Assembly: GCF_945952055.1 (NCBI RefSeq)
Contig: NZ_CAMFHB010000001.1
Coordinates: 62,001-126,000 of the forward strand
Source of the DNA: an uncultured Alsobacter sp.
GTDB taxonomy: Bacteria; Pseudomonadota; Alphaproteobacteria; Rhizobiales; Beijerinckiaceae
Direction of reading: 5' to 3'
Length of the DNA: 64,000 nt
Part shown: positions 25,921 to 35,300 of the stretch, one piece after another
Position numbering within the stretch: the first letter of the stretch is position 1
Layout: each line of letters starts with the position of its first letter
Made by a program: the position numbers and the translations under genes
The notes under the pieces: model-generated
Databases searched by the model: none
Told to the model about the DNA's origin: nothing
What the model saw: only the letters and a program-made list of their open reading frames with translations

Positions 25921-26652
25921 ATGCGCCAGGAGCCCATCCACCGCAGGAAACTCTCCCACGAGGTGGTGGAGCGGCTCCTGTCGCGCATCGAGAGCGGGGA
26001 GATCGCGCCAGGCGATCCGCTGCCCTCGGAGCGCGAGCTCATGGAAGCCTACCAGGTCGGGCGACCGGCCATCCGCGAGGCGCTGCAGTCGCTCGAACGC
26101 TGGGGGCTGGTCAGCATCACCCACGGCGAGCGGGCCCGCCTCGTCGTGCCGACCGCCGGCAACCTGCTGGCACAGGTGCAGGAAGGGGCGCGGCATCTGC
26201 TGCGCTCCGACACACATTCGCTCGATCACCTGAAGGATGCCCGCCTGTTCCTGGAGACCGGCATGGCGCGGCTGGCGGCGGAGCGCGCGACCCCCGAGGG
26301 CGTGGCCGCCCTGCGGGCGCGGCTCGACGACCAGCGGGAAGCGCTGACGCATCTCGAGGACTTCCTCGACCGCGACATGGCCTTCCACCGTGAGATCGCG
26401 AACCTGTCGGGCAATCCGATCTTTCCGGCCATCATCGAGGCGACGTTCGGCTGGCTCGGCGCCTTCTACCGATCGCTGGTGCGCGCGCCCGGCGCGGAGC
26501 AGCTGACGCTCGCCGAGCACGAACGCATCCTGGCCGCGATCGCGGCCGGCGATCCCGACGCGGCCGCCGCCGCGATGGGCGACCATCTCACGCGGGCCAA
26601 CGAGCTCTATCGGCGCCTGGGAACCGACGCCACGGGCAGCGGGTCGTCATGA
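25921..26652 (+). CDS. GntR-family (FCD, NanR-like) regulator of the apiose genes
   Basis: 243 residues from ATG 25921, 4 bp after the preceding stop. The winged helix-turn-helix spans about residues 10-75 (SHEVVERLLSRIESGEIAPG, PLPSERELMEAYQVGRPAIREALQSLERWGLV). The FCD effector domain follows, with LKDARLFLETGMARLAAE, RDMAFHREIANLSGNPIF and EHERILAAIAAGD, whose Asp and His residues usually bind a metal and a carboxylate sugar. The sequence pattern is that of NanR-type regulators, which bind GGTATA repeats. The GGTAT motif before apsD and before the apiosidase gene is therefore the likely operator. The inducer is probably an apiose pathway acid. Confidence 0.88.
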   Translation: MRQEPIHRRKLSHEVVERLLSRIESGEIAPGDPLPSERELMEAYQVGRPAIREALQSLERWGLVSITHGERARLVVPTAGNLLAQVQEGARHLLRSDTHSLDHLKDARLFLETGMARLAAERATPEGVAALRARLDDQREALTHLEDFLDRDMAFHREIANLSGNPIFPAIIEATFGWLGAFYRSLVRAPGAEQLTLAEHERILAAIAAGDPDAAAAAMGDHLTRANELYRRLGTDATGSGSS

Positions 26653-28541
26653 CGGGCCGCGGCGCGATGGAGCCTGTGGCCGAACGTCTCTACGGCACCG
26701 CCGCCCCGCCGCCGCCCCGCCTGCGCCTTCGCGCCGGAGCGCTCACCGCCGACCTCGTCGACGGCGGCATCCGCCGGCTCGCCTGGAACGGCGTCGAAAT
26801 CGTGCGCGGGATCTCGTTCCTGATCCGCGACGAAGCCTGGGGCACGCTGCCGGTCCGCCTCGACGATCCCGTGCTGGAACGGACCGACAGCGGCTTTCGC
26901 GTGGGCCTCAACGGCACCATCGAGGCCGAGGGCGCGCGCTTCGCCTTCGCCGCCTCCATCGAGGGCCGCGCCGACGGAACGTTCTCCTTCGCCGTGGAGG
27001 GACGATCGGACGCGGAGATCGTCACCAACCGGGCCGGTTTCGTCGTTCTCCATCCTGCCGGCTTCGCCGGGATGCCGGTGACCTTGCTCGACGTCGCGGA
27101 GCACGAGAGCGACGCGGTTTTCCCCGAGAGCATCAGCCCCGGCCAACCCTTCTTCGACCTGCGCGGCCTGCGCTACGCGCTTGCGGGCGCCGGTACGGTC
27201 ACGTGCCTGATGGACGCCTCGCTGCCGACCGACCCGCTGGGCCGCTTCGAGACCGAGGACCAGCGCAACTGGTGCGACGCGTCGTTCAAGACCTATGTCG
27301 GCTCACTGCTGCATCCCTGGCCCTACGGGCTGCCCGCCGGCGAGCCGTTCCGGCAGCAGGTGACGGTGTCGGTCGATGCGACGGATGGGGGGCCGGCCGC
27401 GGCCGCCGATGCGTCCGCTGCGTCCCGTGTCGATGCGCTGCCGCGTTTTGCGATCGCGGTGCCGCATGGCGCGGACAAGGCTCCGCCGACGGCCCTGGCC
27501 GCCGTGCGTGGCCTGCGGATGCCCTGGGCCGTCATCGAGGCGGACATGCGGCGCGCGGATCTCCCCGACCATCTGTCGGCGGCAGCCCGGCTGACCGCGG
27601 GCCGCGGCACACAGGTGGAGATCGTCGCACCGGCCGTGTCGTCCCCGGCCGACGAGTTGGCCGCCGCAGCGGTGCTGTGCGCCCAGGCCGGCCTGCGGCC
27701 CGACGCGGTCCTGGTGGTGCCGGCTCCCCTTCTCAAGAGCTTTCAGCCGAGCGGGCCATGGCCCGATCTGCCCCCACTCGAGGAGTACTACGCCGCCGCG
27801 CGCAGTGCCTTCCCGGGGGCTGCGGTCGGCGGCGGCATGATGACCAACTTCACGGAGTTGAACCGCAAGCGGCCCGATCCGGCGAACCTCGCCTTCATCG
27901 CCCACGGCACGACGGCCATCGTGCACGATGCCGACGACGAGGCCGTGATGGAGACGCTGGAGACGCTGGTCCACATCGGGCACCGCGTGAGGGACCATTG
28001 GCCCGGCGTGCCCTGGCACCTTGGGCCATCGTCCATCGCCATGCGCTCCAATCCGTACGGCGCGACCGAGCCACGGAACCCGGACTGGCTGCGCATGCCG
28101 CTGGCCGATCGCGACCCGCGCCAGCGCGGGCTCTTCGGCGCGGCCTGGACGGTCGGGTACGCGGCGGCCGCCACGGAGGCGGGAGCGGCGATGGTCTGCC
28201 TGCATGCCAGCCACGGCTTCCTGGGGCTCGGCGACGAGACCGGCCTCTGGCCGTGCTTCCACGTGATGGCGGCGCTGGCGCGGGCTTCGGGACAAGAGTG
28301 GGCGGAGCTGCCTGTCGGCACGGGCCTGGCGTCGCTGGCGTGGCGCGACGGGACGGGCAAACGTGGTGTCGTGGCCAACCTCACGGCCGAGGAACAGCCC
28401 CTCGGGCTCACGGGCCCGGGACGCGTGCTTGACGTCTCAACCGTTGCTGAGGCGCGCGGCGACGCCGGCTGGATCGATGGGACTCCGGAAGCCCTGCCGG
28501 CGGTGCTCGGTCCCTATGCGGTCGCGTTCGTCACGGGGTGA
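26649..28541 (+). CDS. apnL: Probable D-apionolactone/D-apionate lactonase (ApnL family)
   Basis: A 630-residue cytoplasmic protein, ATG 26649 overlapping the regulator stop by 4 bp; a second ATG at 26667 is possible. Its opening LRAGALTADLVDGGIRRLAWNGVEIVRGISFLIRD, a beta-rich N-terminal domain and a later alpha/beta region (YYAAARSAFPGAAVGGGMMTNFTELNR, IAHGTTAIVHDADDEAVMETLETL, GLFGAAWTVGYAAAATEAGA) match what I recall of ApnL, the lactonase that hydrolyses the ApsD product. Carbohydrate-enzyme-like domains are evident although the catalytic residues cannot be named from sequence alone. Its place in the operon supplies the otherwise missing lactone-opening step. Confidence 0.68.
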   Translation: MTGRGAMEPVAERLYGTAAPPPPRLRLRAGALTADLVDGGIRRLAWNGVEIVRGISFLIRDEAWGTLPVRLDDPVLERTDSGFRVGLNGTIEAEGARFAFAASIEGRADGTFSFAVEGRSDAEIVTNRAGFVVLHPAGFAGMPVTLLDVAEHESDAVFPESISPGQPFFDLRGLRYALAGAGTVTCLMDASLPTDPLGRFETEDQRNWCDASFKTYVGSLLHPWPYGLPAGEPFRQQVTVSVDATDGGPAAAADASAASRVDALPRFAIAVPHGADKAPPTALAAVRGLRMPWAVIEADMRRADLPDHLSAAARLTAGRGTQVEIVAPAVSSPADELAAAAVLCAQAGLRPDAVLVVPAPLLKSFQPSGPWPDLPPLEEYYAAARSAFPGAAVGGGMMTNFTELNRKRPDPANLAFIAHGTTAIVHDADDEAVMETLETLVHIGHRVRDHWPGVPWHLGPSSIAMRSNPYGATEPRNPDWLRMPLADRDPRQRGLFGAAWTVGYAAAATEAGAAMVCLHASHGFLGLGDETGLWPCFHVMAALARASGQEWAELPVGTGLASLAWRDGTGKRGVVANLTAEEQPLGLTGPGRVLDVSTVAEARGDAGWIDGTPEALPAVLGPYAVAFVTG

Positions 28542-28587
28542 GAGACACGCTTCGGCCAAGAAGCGTGCACGCCTTGCTCCCCTCCCT

Positions 28588-28677
28588 CGTCCTGCCCGGG
28601 CCTGGCCCGGGCATCCACGACTTCGGAACGGCCCCGGCAAAGTCGTGGATGGCCGGGCCAAGCCCGGCCATGACGGT
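28588..28677. repeat. Family B palindrome between convergent apnL and apiosidase genes
   Basis: CGTCCTGCCCGGGCCTGGCC...ATCCACGACTT, then inverted AAGTCGTGGAT...GGCCGGGCCAAGCCCGGCC and ATGACGG. It lies between two convergent stops (28541 and 28752) and can fold into strong GC hairpins. Confidence 0.8.
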
Positions 28678-28751
28678 TGAGAGGGAGCGCGAACTGGAAG
28701 AATGCCGAGTTGGAGACTGTGGGAACCGTTGTTAGGCAGTCCCTTTGCCCC

Positions 28752-30023
28752 CTACCGCCGCTCCGCCAGGATCAGGCCATCGCCGTTCATCGGGGGCTGG
28801 CGGACCAGCGAGCGGGGACCGCGGTCGACCACGGGCCAGAACGCCTGGCGGCTGGCGAGATCGATCCCGCGGACGTCGTAGCCCGTGAGATCCACGGTGA
28901 AGCGCAGGTCCGTGGGGGCGGGGCAGTAGACGGCCAGGCGCGAGCGGTCGGGCGTCGCCATGGTCCGGATCTGCGGAATGGCGCCCTCGAGGATCGTCGC
29001 GGGTTCCATGGCGAAGAGGTCGTGGGTCTCGTAGACGTGCCGCGCGAAGCCCATGTCCCAGGCGCCCGGCATGGTCAGGGCGTCCTCCCAGTCGAAGGGT
29101 TCGAGCGAACGGGCCTTCGCGAGGAAATCGAAGCCGCGCCGGTGAAAGCTCCACACGCCGTGCGCGCCGTAGGCGACGCCCATGCTGGCGCCGGAGAGCA
29201 GGCTCTGCCAGGCCGCGCGGCGCACCTCGTCGCGTGACCAGCGGCTGCCGTCCTGGGTGATGCGGCCGTGGCCCTCGTAGCAGGGCTCGGAGTTCAGCAC
29301 CGGGACGCGCTTGGGGTAGCCGAGGAAGGTTTCGGCGAGCATCCAGGGCCGGTCGGAGTGGGCCACGTGGTGCCCGGACTGGAACGAGTAGAAGTCGACG
29401 GCCGTGTCGAACGGCGCCGGCAGGTGTCCTTCGGGATGGAGGTGCATCGAGACAGTGGCGTCCGGCCACTCCCGCTGCACCGCCTCGAGGGCCGCGCCGT
29501 AGTAGGGCGCCTCGTCGGGCGACTCGAACCGGGTGTCACCGCTGATCACCATCACGGGATCGAAGCGGCGGAAGCGGCGCGTCACCATGGTCGCGTAGGG
29601 GGCGACGTCGGCAAGCGCCATGGCCGACGGGATCGGGCTGCCGCGGGAGCAGCGCGTCTCCGGGACGTAGCTGCACCACAGCACCGTGAGCACCGGCAGG
29701 AAGCCTTCCGCGACGGCCATCTCGAGCATGCGCTCGGCCCGGTCGAAATAGGCCGGGTTTGGCCGCGACAGGATCCAGCGGCCATCGGGCTGCGTTTCGA
29801 AGGGTGCGAGCTCGGTGGGTGGCACGCTGCGGTCGTGGGTGATGGGCAGGATGCTGATCTGCAGGGACGTGAAGCCCTGCAGGCGCCGGACCGCCAGATA
29901 GCGAGCCCACTCCTCCAGCGTCACGTTGGAGAACGTCGCCCAGACCGTGTCGGCGAGATAGAAGAACGCCCTGCCGTCGCGCAGGAAATGGCGCCCGTTG
30001 GGCGCAAGGACGAGCTTGCCCAT
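28752..30023 (-). CDS. DUF4038 / GH140-type glycoside hydrolase, probable apiosidase
   Basis: 423 residues from ATG 30023 (MGKLVLAPNGRHFLRDG); an upstream in-frame ATG at 30071 would add residues lacking family similarity. The DUF4038 TIM barrel begins FFYLADTVWATFSNVTLEEWARYLAVRRLQGF. Asp163 in VMVISGDTRF and Glu246 in VPVLNSEPCYEGHGR are the likely acid/base and nucleophile. A C-terminal beta domain of the usual collagen-binding-like type follows. GH140 enzymes release D-apiose from plant rhamnogalacturonan-II side chains. No signal peptide is present, so it should act inside the cell on imported apiosides. It is convergent with apnL and carries its own copy of the GGTAT operator motif. Confidence 0.8.
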   Translation of the reverse strand: MGKLVLAPNGRHFLRDGRAFFYLADTVWATFSNVTLEEWARYLAVRRLQGFTSLQISILPITHDRSVPPTELAPFETQPDGRWILSRPNPAYFDRAERMLEMAVAEGFLPVLTVLWCSYVPETRCSRGSPIPSAMALADVAPYATMVTRRFRRFDPVMVISGDTRFESPDEAPYYGAALEAVQREWPDATVSMHLHPEGHLPAPFDTAVDFYSFQSGHHVAHSDRPWMLAETFLGYPKRVPVLNSEPCYEGHGRITQDGSRWSRDEVRRAAWQSLLSGASMGVAYGAHGVWSFHRRGFDFLAKARSLEPFDWEDALTMPGAWDMGFARHVYETHDLFAMEPATILEGAIPQIRTMATPDRSRLAVYCPAPTDLRFTVDLTGYDVRGIDLASRQAFWPVVDRGPRSLVRQPPMNGDGLILAERR

Positions 30024-30072
30024 GTCATGCCTCCCGGCCCGGCGTCTTGACGCGCCAGGCCGAGAGATCATG

Positions 30073-30086
30073 TCATCATACCAGTT
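30073..30086 (-). promoter_or_regulatory. Second copy of the apiose operator motif, before the apiosidase gene
   Basis: On the minus strand this reads AACTGGTATGATGA, identical over 14 bases to 17305-17318. TATGAT could be the -10 of the apiosidase promoter; no good -35 is seen. It lies 50 bp upstream of the ATG at 30023. Confidence 0.6.
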
Positions 30087-30112
30087 TCCGCGTCCAGCGG
30101 TTTGCGTCTGCG

Positions 30113-30874
30113 TCAGCCGCTGAGCTGCCGCGTCGCCAGCACACGAAAGACCGACGAGGCGACGAAGCTCCCCGCCGTCACGATCTGCAGAGCGGCATCG
30201 GCTAGACCGCCGGAGTCGATCGCCTTGGTGTCGAAGCCCAGCACCGACAGCCCGAAGGCGACCACGCCGATGGCGTTGGCCCAGATGGTGCGGCTGAGGA
30301 AAATGGATTTCGTATCGATCATCGCAATGTCCCTTGCTGTTGAAACGGAAGGCGCAGGCGTGGCGCGGACGAGGCGGATCGCCTCGGCCTCGACATCGGC
30401 GACGCGGCGGCTCCAGCCGCGGCCGAAGGCGGTCCAGGCAGCGAGGCGCTGCAGGAAGGAGAGGCGTCTTCGCTGCAGGTCCCGGATCGCCGCCAGCGGA
30501 TCGGCCCTGGCGGCGGCTGCCAGGGTTGCCGGACCGATGCGGCCGTCCGGGGTGACGCCCAGCGCGCTCTGCAGCAGGCGGATGGCGCGGCCCGGACCGG
30601 AGTTCACGGCGAGGTCGAAGACGGCGAGGTCCAGGCCCGACGGCAACCGGTCCGCCGCCACCGCCCGCCAGTAGCGGGCCCGGTAGATCGCTGCGATGTC
30701 GGACGCTTCGAGCGCCCTCAGCTCGGCCGCCGTCACCGGCCGGCCGCGGTGGGCGGCGAGGGTCGACAGCGTGATGCCGCGGAAGGTGGGACCGCCCGGG
30801 TCGCGCGGGTCGTCGGACCAGCCGCCCTCGTGGCGCAGCACGCAGGCCAGTGCGGTGTCGAAGGACGTGTCCAT
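30113..30874 (-). CDS. GH108 N-acetylmuramidase fused in frame to a holin-like tail (GTA lysis gene)
   Basis: 253 residues. Residues 1-95 are a GH108 lysozyme domain with Glu16 in LRHEGGWSDDP. Residues ~96-165 are a peptidoglycan-binding-3-type segment (LLQSALGVTPDGRIGPATL). Residues 185-250 form a hydrophobic holin-like unit with two membrane segments (TIWANAIGVVAFGLSVLGF and ALQIVTAGSFVASSVF). An internal ATG at Met185 (30322) has AAGGGA about 7-9 bp upstream, so the tail could also be made as a separate protein. The gene closes the GTA cluster and is presumably used for release. Confidence 0.8.
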   Translation of the reverse strand: MDTSFDTALACVLRHEGGWSDDPRDPGGPTFRGITLSTLAAHRGRPVTAAELRALEASDIAAIYRARYWRAVAADRLPSGLDLAVFDLAVNSGPGRAIRLLQSALGVTPDGRIGPATLAAAARADPLAAIRDLQRRRLSFLQRLAAWTAFGRGWSRRVADVEAEAIRLVRATPAPSVSTARDIAMIDTKSIFLSRTIWANAIGVVAFGLSVLGFDTKAIDSGGLADAALQIVTAGSFVASSVFRVLATRQLSG

Positions 30875-30881
30875 GTCAGCC

Positions 30882-32288
30882 TCACAGTTCGGCCAGGTAG
30901 TCGTAGGGGCCCGTGCCGCTGGCGACCGGCGCGGCCCGCATCTCGAGCGCGAGGTCGGCGGCGGGCACGGCCAGGGCGGAGCGGCGGAAGTAGCGGCGGG
31001 CCATCAGGAGTTCGAGCGATGGCGGCCGCCGCTCGAACGGCGTCGCGACCGGGCTCTCCTCGAGCTGCACGCCCGCGACGTCGAGCGTGGCCGGCGCGGT
31101 CCCCGTGAGCAGCAGCCGGAGCGCGAGGGAGGACCCCGTTCCGATGGTCTTTCCCAGCACCGGCGGCAGCGAGACCACGAAGCGGATCCTCTGCCAGGCC
31201 GGCGAGATGGCGAGCGCCGTGGGCGGCAACGCGACGACCGCCGGACTGCCGCCTGCCCCGAAGAGCTGGCGGGCTTCCACGGAGAACGACGCGGAGGCGG
31301 TGCGGTACCAGAAGGAGAGCGTGACCGTCCGCCCGGCGAGGCGCGAGACGTCCTCCAGCCGCGTGCTCCATTCCAGGCCACCGACGGCCGCCGAGGTGAC
31401 GTTCAGGGTCGCGACCCAGCCGGGTGGCCCGTCGGGCACGCCAGCCGTCCGGCTGACCTGCCCCGCGACCGAGCCCGTGCCGACGGCCACCCAGCGGTCG
31501 AAGGTCCAGACCGAACCGGTGGCCAGCGTGAAGGGACCGGCGCCCCTCTGGGCGATGGCGAACTCGCCGTTGACGACGTGATTGCGCAGGCCCCCGAGGG
31601 GAGCTCCGGCGATGTCGGTGAGGCCGCCCGGGAGGCTCGCGGCCCCCGTCGCCGGATCGGCGACCAGGCAATCGTGCCAGGCGGCGCCATCGGCCGACAC
31701 TTTGATGCGGTAGCGGTCATCTCCGGCGAGGCCCGTTTCCGCGCGCCCGGACCAGCCGGACTGGTAGACGTGCGAGACGGTGCGCCCGAGGGCCTCCTTG
31801 TTCAGGGCGAGACGGACGTCGCCGGTGCCGCCCTCCGCGACCGTCCTGGCCGTGAAGTACCCGCCCGTGAGCTTCGCGGCGAAGGCGTTCTGCCCGTCGG
31901 GCGCCGCCCCGATGCCGAGGCCCGCCAGACCCGCCAGCGTGCGCAGGGCGAGGCCGGCATCGGTCCAGGAGGTGCCATCGAACAGGCGCAGCGCCTGCTC
32001 GGCGATGACGAAGGCGAGCCACCCGGCACGCGGCTGGTGGAAGCGCCAGGCGCCGTCCTCGAAGGCCGCCAGGCGGCCCGCCTGGCCGGCGAAGGCCCCG
32101 GTCGGCGAGGTGCCGACGAGATGGCGATCGCCCTCCGCCGGAGCCGTCGGCGGCACGAGGCGGTCGCGGTCGAGAACGGCGATCTGCACCAGCGCATCGA
32201 GCACCTGCAAGGCGTCGTTGTGGGTGACGTGCTTCTGGGATTGTGCGGCCGCCAGGTAGGGCAACCGCAGCCGCGTGCTGTCTGACAT
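30882..32288 (-). CDS. DUF2793 protein downstream of the GTA tail genes
   Basis: A 468-residue protein whose N-terminus (LRLPYLAAAQSQKHVTHNDALQVLDALVQIAVLDRD) is the DUF2793 signature common after GTA gp15 in Hyphomicrobiales. The middle (LFDGTSWTDAGLALRTLAGLAGLGIG, GGTGDVRLALNKEALGRTVS) and a beta-rich C-terminus with carbohydrate-binding character suggest a tail-fibre-like or receptor-binding role. It is encoded 25 bp after gp15 and 7 bp before the muramidase gene. Confidence 0.82.
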   Translation of the reverse strand: MSDSTRLRLPYLAAAQSQKHVTHNDALQVLDALVQIAVLDRDRLVPPTAPAEGDRHLVGTSPTGAFAGQAGRLAAFEDGAWRFHQPRAGWLAFVIAEQALRLFDGTSWTDAGLALRTLAGLAGLGIGAAPDGQNAFAAKLTGGYFTARTVAEGGTGDVRLALNKEALGRTVSHVYQSGWSGRAETGLAGDDRYRIKVSADGAAWHDCLVADPATGAASLPGGLTDIAGAPLGGLRNHVVNGEFAIAQRGAGPFTLATGSVWTFDRWVAVGTGSVAGQVSRTAGVPDGPPGWVATLNVTSAAVGGLEWSTRLEDVSRLAGRTVTLSFWYRTASASFSVEARQLFGAGGSPAVVALPPTALAISPAWQRIRFVVSLPPVLGKTIGTGSSLALRLLLTGTAPATLDVAGVQLEESPVATPFERRPPSLELLMARRYFRRSALAVPAADLALEMRAAPVASGTGPYDYLAEL

Positions 32289-32313
32289 GGATGAGGATCC
32301 TCGGAGGGTGGGA

Positions 32314-35300
32314 TCAGGCGGCCGCCAGCACGGCCTCCAGCGGGGCGCCGCGCCCGACGCTGGCGCTGAGCTGGACGATGCGGACCGACAGGGTGGGCTG
32401 CGGCGCGCCGAAGTCCGCGAGTTCGGCCGCAGCGGGGTAGAGCACCGCGGGCGACGTGGCGCCCAGGGTGCGGACCACGAGGCCCGCCTTCAGCACGTCG
32501 ACCTCGTAGCGTTCGGAGGCCTCGTCCAGCGGTGTGTCGACGGGCTCCCAGGCATCGCCGCCGAGGCGGCTGCGGCGGATCCATGCGAGAGCGACGCCAT
32601 CCGCCGTGCGCCGCGCCCCGGCCCGCACCGGCGCCAGCGGCCGCAGCGCGTCCGCACCCGGCGTCGCGGTGAGCGAGACCATCGCGGGATCGCCCACGTC
32701 GGCGGTGGCCGGGCCGATCCGCCAGCGCAGCGCGCGGCCGAGCGCGTCGGCGCCGACCGCCGCGTCGAACAGCGAGCCGTCCAGGATCACCACGTCGGAG
32801 CCGGCGGGCGCCGGCCGCGCGGCCGCTCTCTCCGAGCCGCCGAGGCCACGCAGCAGGCGGCTCAGCCGGAACCGGCGCGGGCCGACCAGGTCGGCGGCCG
32901 CGAAGGCCAGGACCTCCCACTGCCCGTCGGCGCCGCGCACGGCCGCGACGGCCTCGCCCGCCAGGGCGGCCAGGTCGCCCCGACCGACGAGGCCGTCGCC
33001 GGACAGCACCACGTCGCAGACGGCCGTGCGATCCCACCGCCACGGCGGCCCGGCCGGCAGCGGGGCCATGGTCCGGCCGATCAGGGACGCGGCGGCGATG
33101 CTGCCCGCCAGCGCGTAGGACGCCCCGTCGACGGAGCGCCAGACGGCCAGGGGGCCCGTCCACGGATCGGCCGCCGCGGCGAAAGACTGCAGCACCGCCG
33201 GGTCCGTGCGGGCCAGCGGCCAGTCGAGCGTCACGATCAGGGGACGGCCGGCCACCGAGGGCGCCGCCGCCGTGCCCGGCCGGGGTCTGGCCCTTGGGGG
33301 AGGCGATGCCGGAGGCGGGGGGACGGCGCGGGCCTCGATCTCCCGCTGCCCCGCATCCCGGATCCGCACGATGCGATAGGGGCCCGGGGCCCCCGGCGCG
33401 GGAAGCATCACCGTGTCGCCGGGTTCCAGCTCCAGCAGCCCCGGGCGCAGCACGAGGGTCGCCGTTTCCCGCGCGATCCAGGCGCGGTGCAGCGCACGCT
33501 CGGCGATGGTCTCGGCGACGGCGCGGTCGAGGACGGCCGGAAGGTCCACCTGGGCGGTGCGGACGCTCGCTCCTCCCGCTCGCCGGGCGGTCGCGGCCGC
33601 GCTGGCATAGTCACCCTCGGCATCGATGAAGCCGACCGTGAGCTCGTCGACGAGGTCCGCTTCCTGCGCCCGAACGCGCTGGACGAGGCTCCCGTCCCGA
33701 CCCGGCACCAGGTCGTCCGGCGCGATGGCGACGGACCGGCGCGAGCCATCGGCCAGGAAGCGCAGTTCTCCGGAGGAGGCCACGGCCTCGAAGCCGAAGG
33801 CCTCGGCAAGCGGCTGCAGCGCGGCACGGGCGGAGAGGGGACGGTCGAGGACGAAGCCGTGGCACCATCCGTCCACCGCGACGCGGCCCACCGGGGCGAC
33901 GGCGGTGGCCGCAAGCACGTCCGCGACGAGGAGATCCAGCGGTGCGGCCTCCAGCCGGCCGTTCAGCCAGTGCCCGGTTTGCCACGAGGCGCCGTCGGCC
34001 CACACCGACGCCAGGCTCGGAAAGGCCGGGAAAGGGCGTGCGTCCCAGGCCCAGACATGGATGCGATCGGGGTCGACCATGCGCCCGCCATAGACGGGCG
34101 AGACCGGATTGGATCCGGCCGGATGGCCGGCCGCGGCGGGATCGAAACGGGTGAGGACGGCGATCACGCCGCGCGCGAGCATCAGGTCGTCCCGTGCGCC
34201 GGTGGAGAACGGCGGCAGGGTGGCGGCCGTCGATCGCGGATCGGGGAAGGCGTTGGGCGCATTGGCTCCCTTGTCGACGGCGGGGCAGCCCACCTCCATG
34301 AGCCAGATCGGCTTGCCCTGCGGCACCCAGGCCGTGGATCGCGTCTCGATGCCGCCGTCGCGCTCGACGTGGGGGGAGGCCCACCAGCCCTGCAGATCCT
34401 TCGGGCGGTTGATCCACGGCTTGCCGAGCCCGTCCGTGATGGGGCTGCGCCGCTGCAGGCGCCGGTCCGAGTCGCTCGCGTAGTACCAGTCGTAGCCTTC
34501 GCCGCCGGCGGTGCCGGCCAGCAGCCCGTCCGGATCGTGCGGGCCGCGAAAGCGGCTCGCGTCGGCGTGCAGAGGCCCGTCCCGCCAGTCGGCCATCGGC
34601 CACCAGGCGTCGATGGCGACGGCCGTGACGGCCGGCGCTGACCACAGCGTGTCGAGCGGGAAGCGCAGCGTGCCCGGCGCGGGCCAGTGCCCGCCATACT
34701 CGGTCCAGTCGGCCGCATAGGTGACGGCGGTGGCGGGCCCCACCAGCCGGCGCACCTCGCCGGCCAGCGCGACCAGCCGGTCGACCGCCGGATAGCGTCC
34801 CGCGGCATCGCGGACGCGCGTCAGTCCGACGAGCTCGGATCCGATGAGGACCGCGTCGACGCCGCCGGCCGCGACGCCGAGCGCCGCGCAGTGCAGGACC
34901 TGCCGTGACAGCGACCACGTGTCGGGCCCCGCATAGGACACCGCGTCGCCCGCCAGCACCATGTGCGACGCGAGCGCCTGGCCGAAGAAGCGGTCGATCT
35001 GCGCCTGCGCCGACGCCGTGCCCTCGGCGGAATTGGGCCGGCCGGGCGCGGGGTCGCAGGTGATGCGGCCGCGCCAGGGATAGGCCGGCTGGTCGGCGGC
35101 GCCCGACCAGGGGTCCTGGTGGCCGGAGCCGGCCGGGACGTCCATCATCAGGAACGGGTTGAGGGTCACTTCCAGCCCCCGCGCCTTGAGATCGCGGATG
35201 GCCCGGACGACGGAGGCGTCGGACGGCGTGCCGCCGAAGGCGGGGACGCCGTCGGCGCGGGACACCACACGGGCATGCCCCCTGTCCAGGCCGGCCACGC

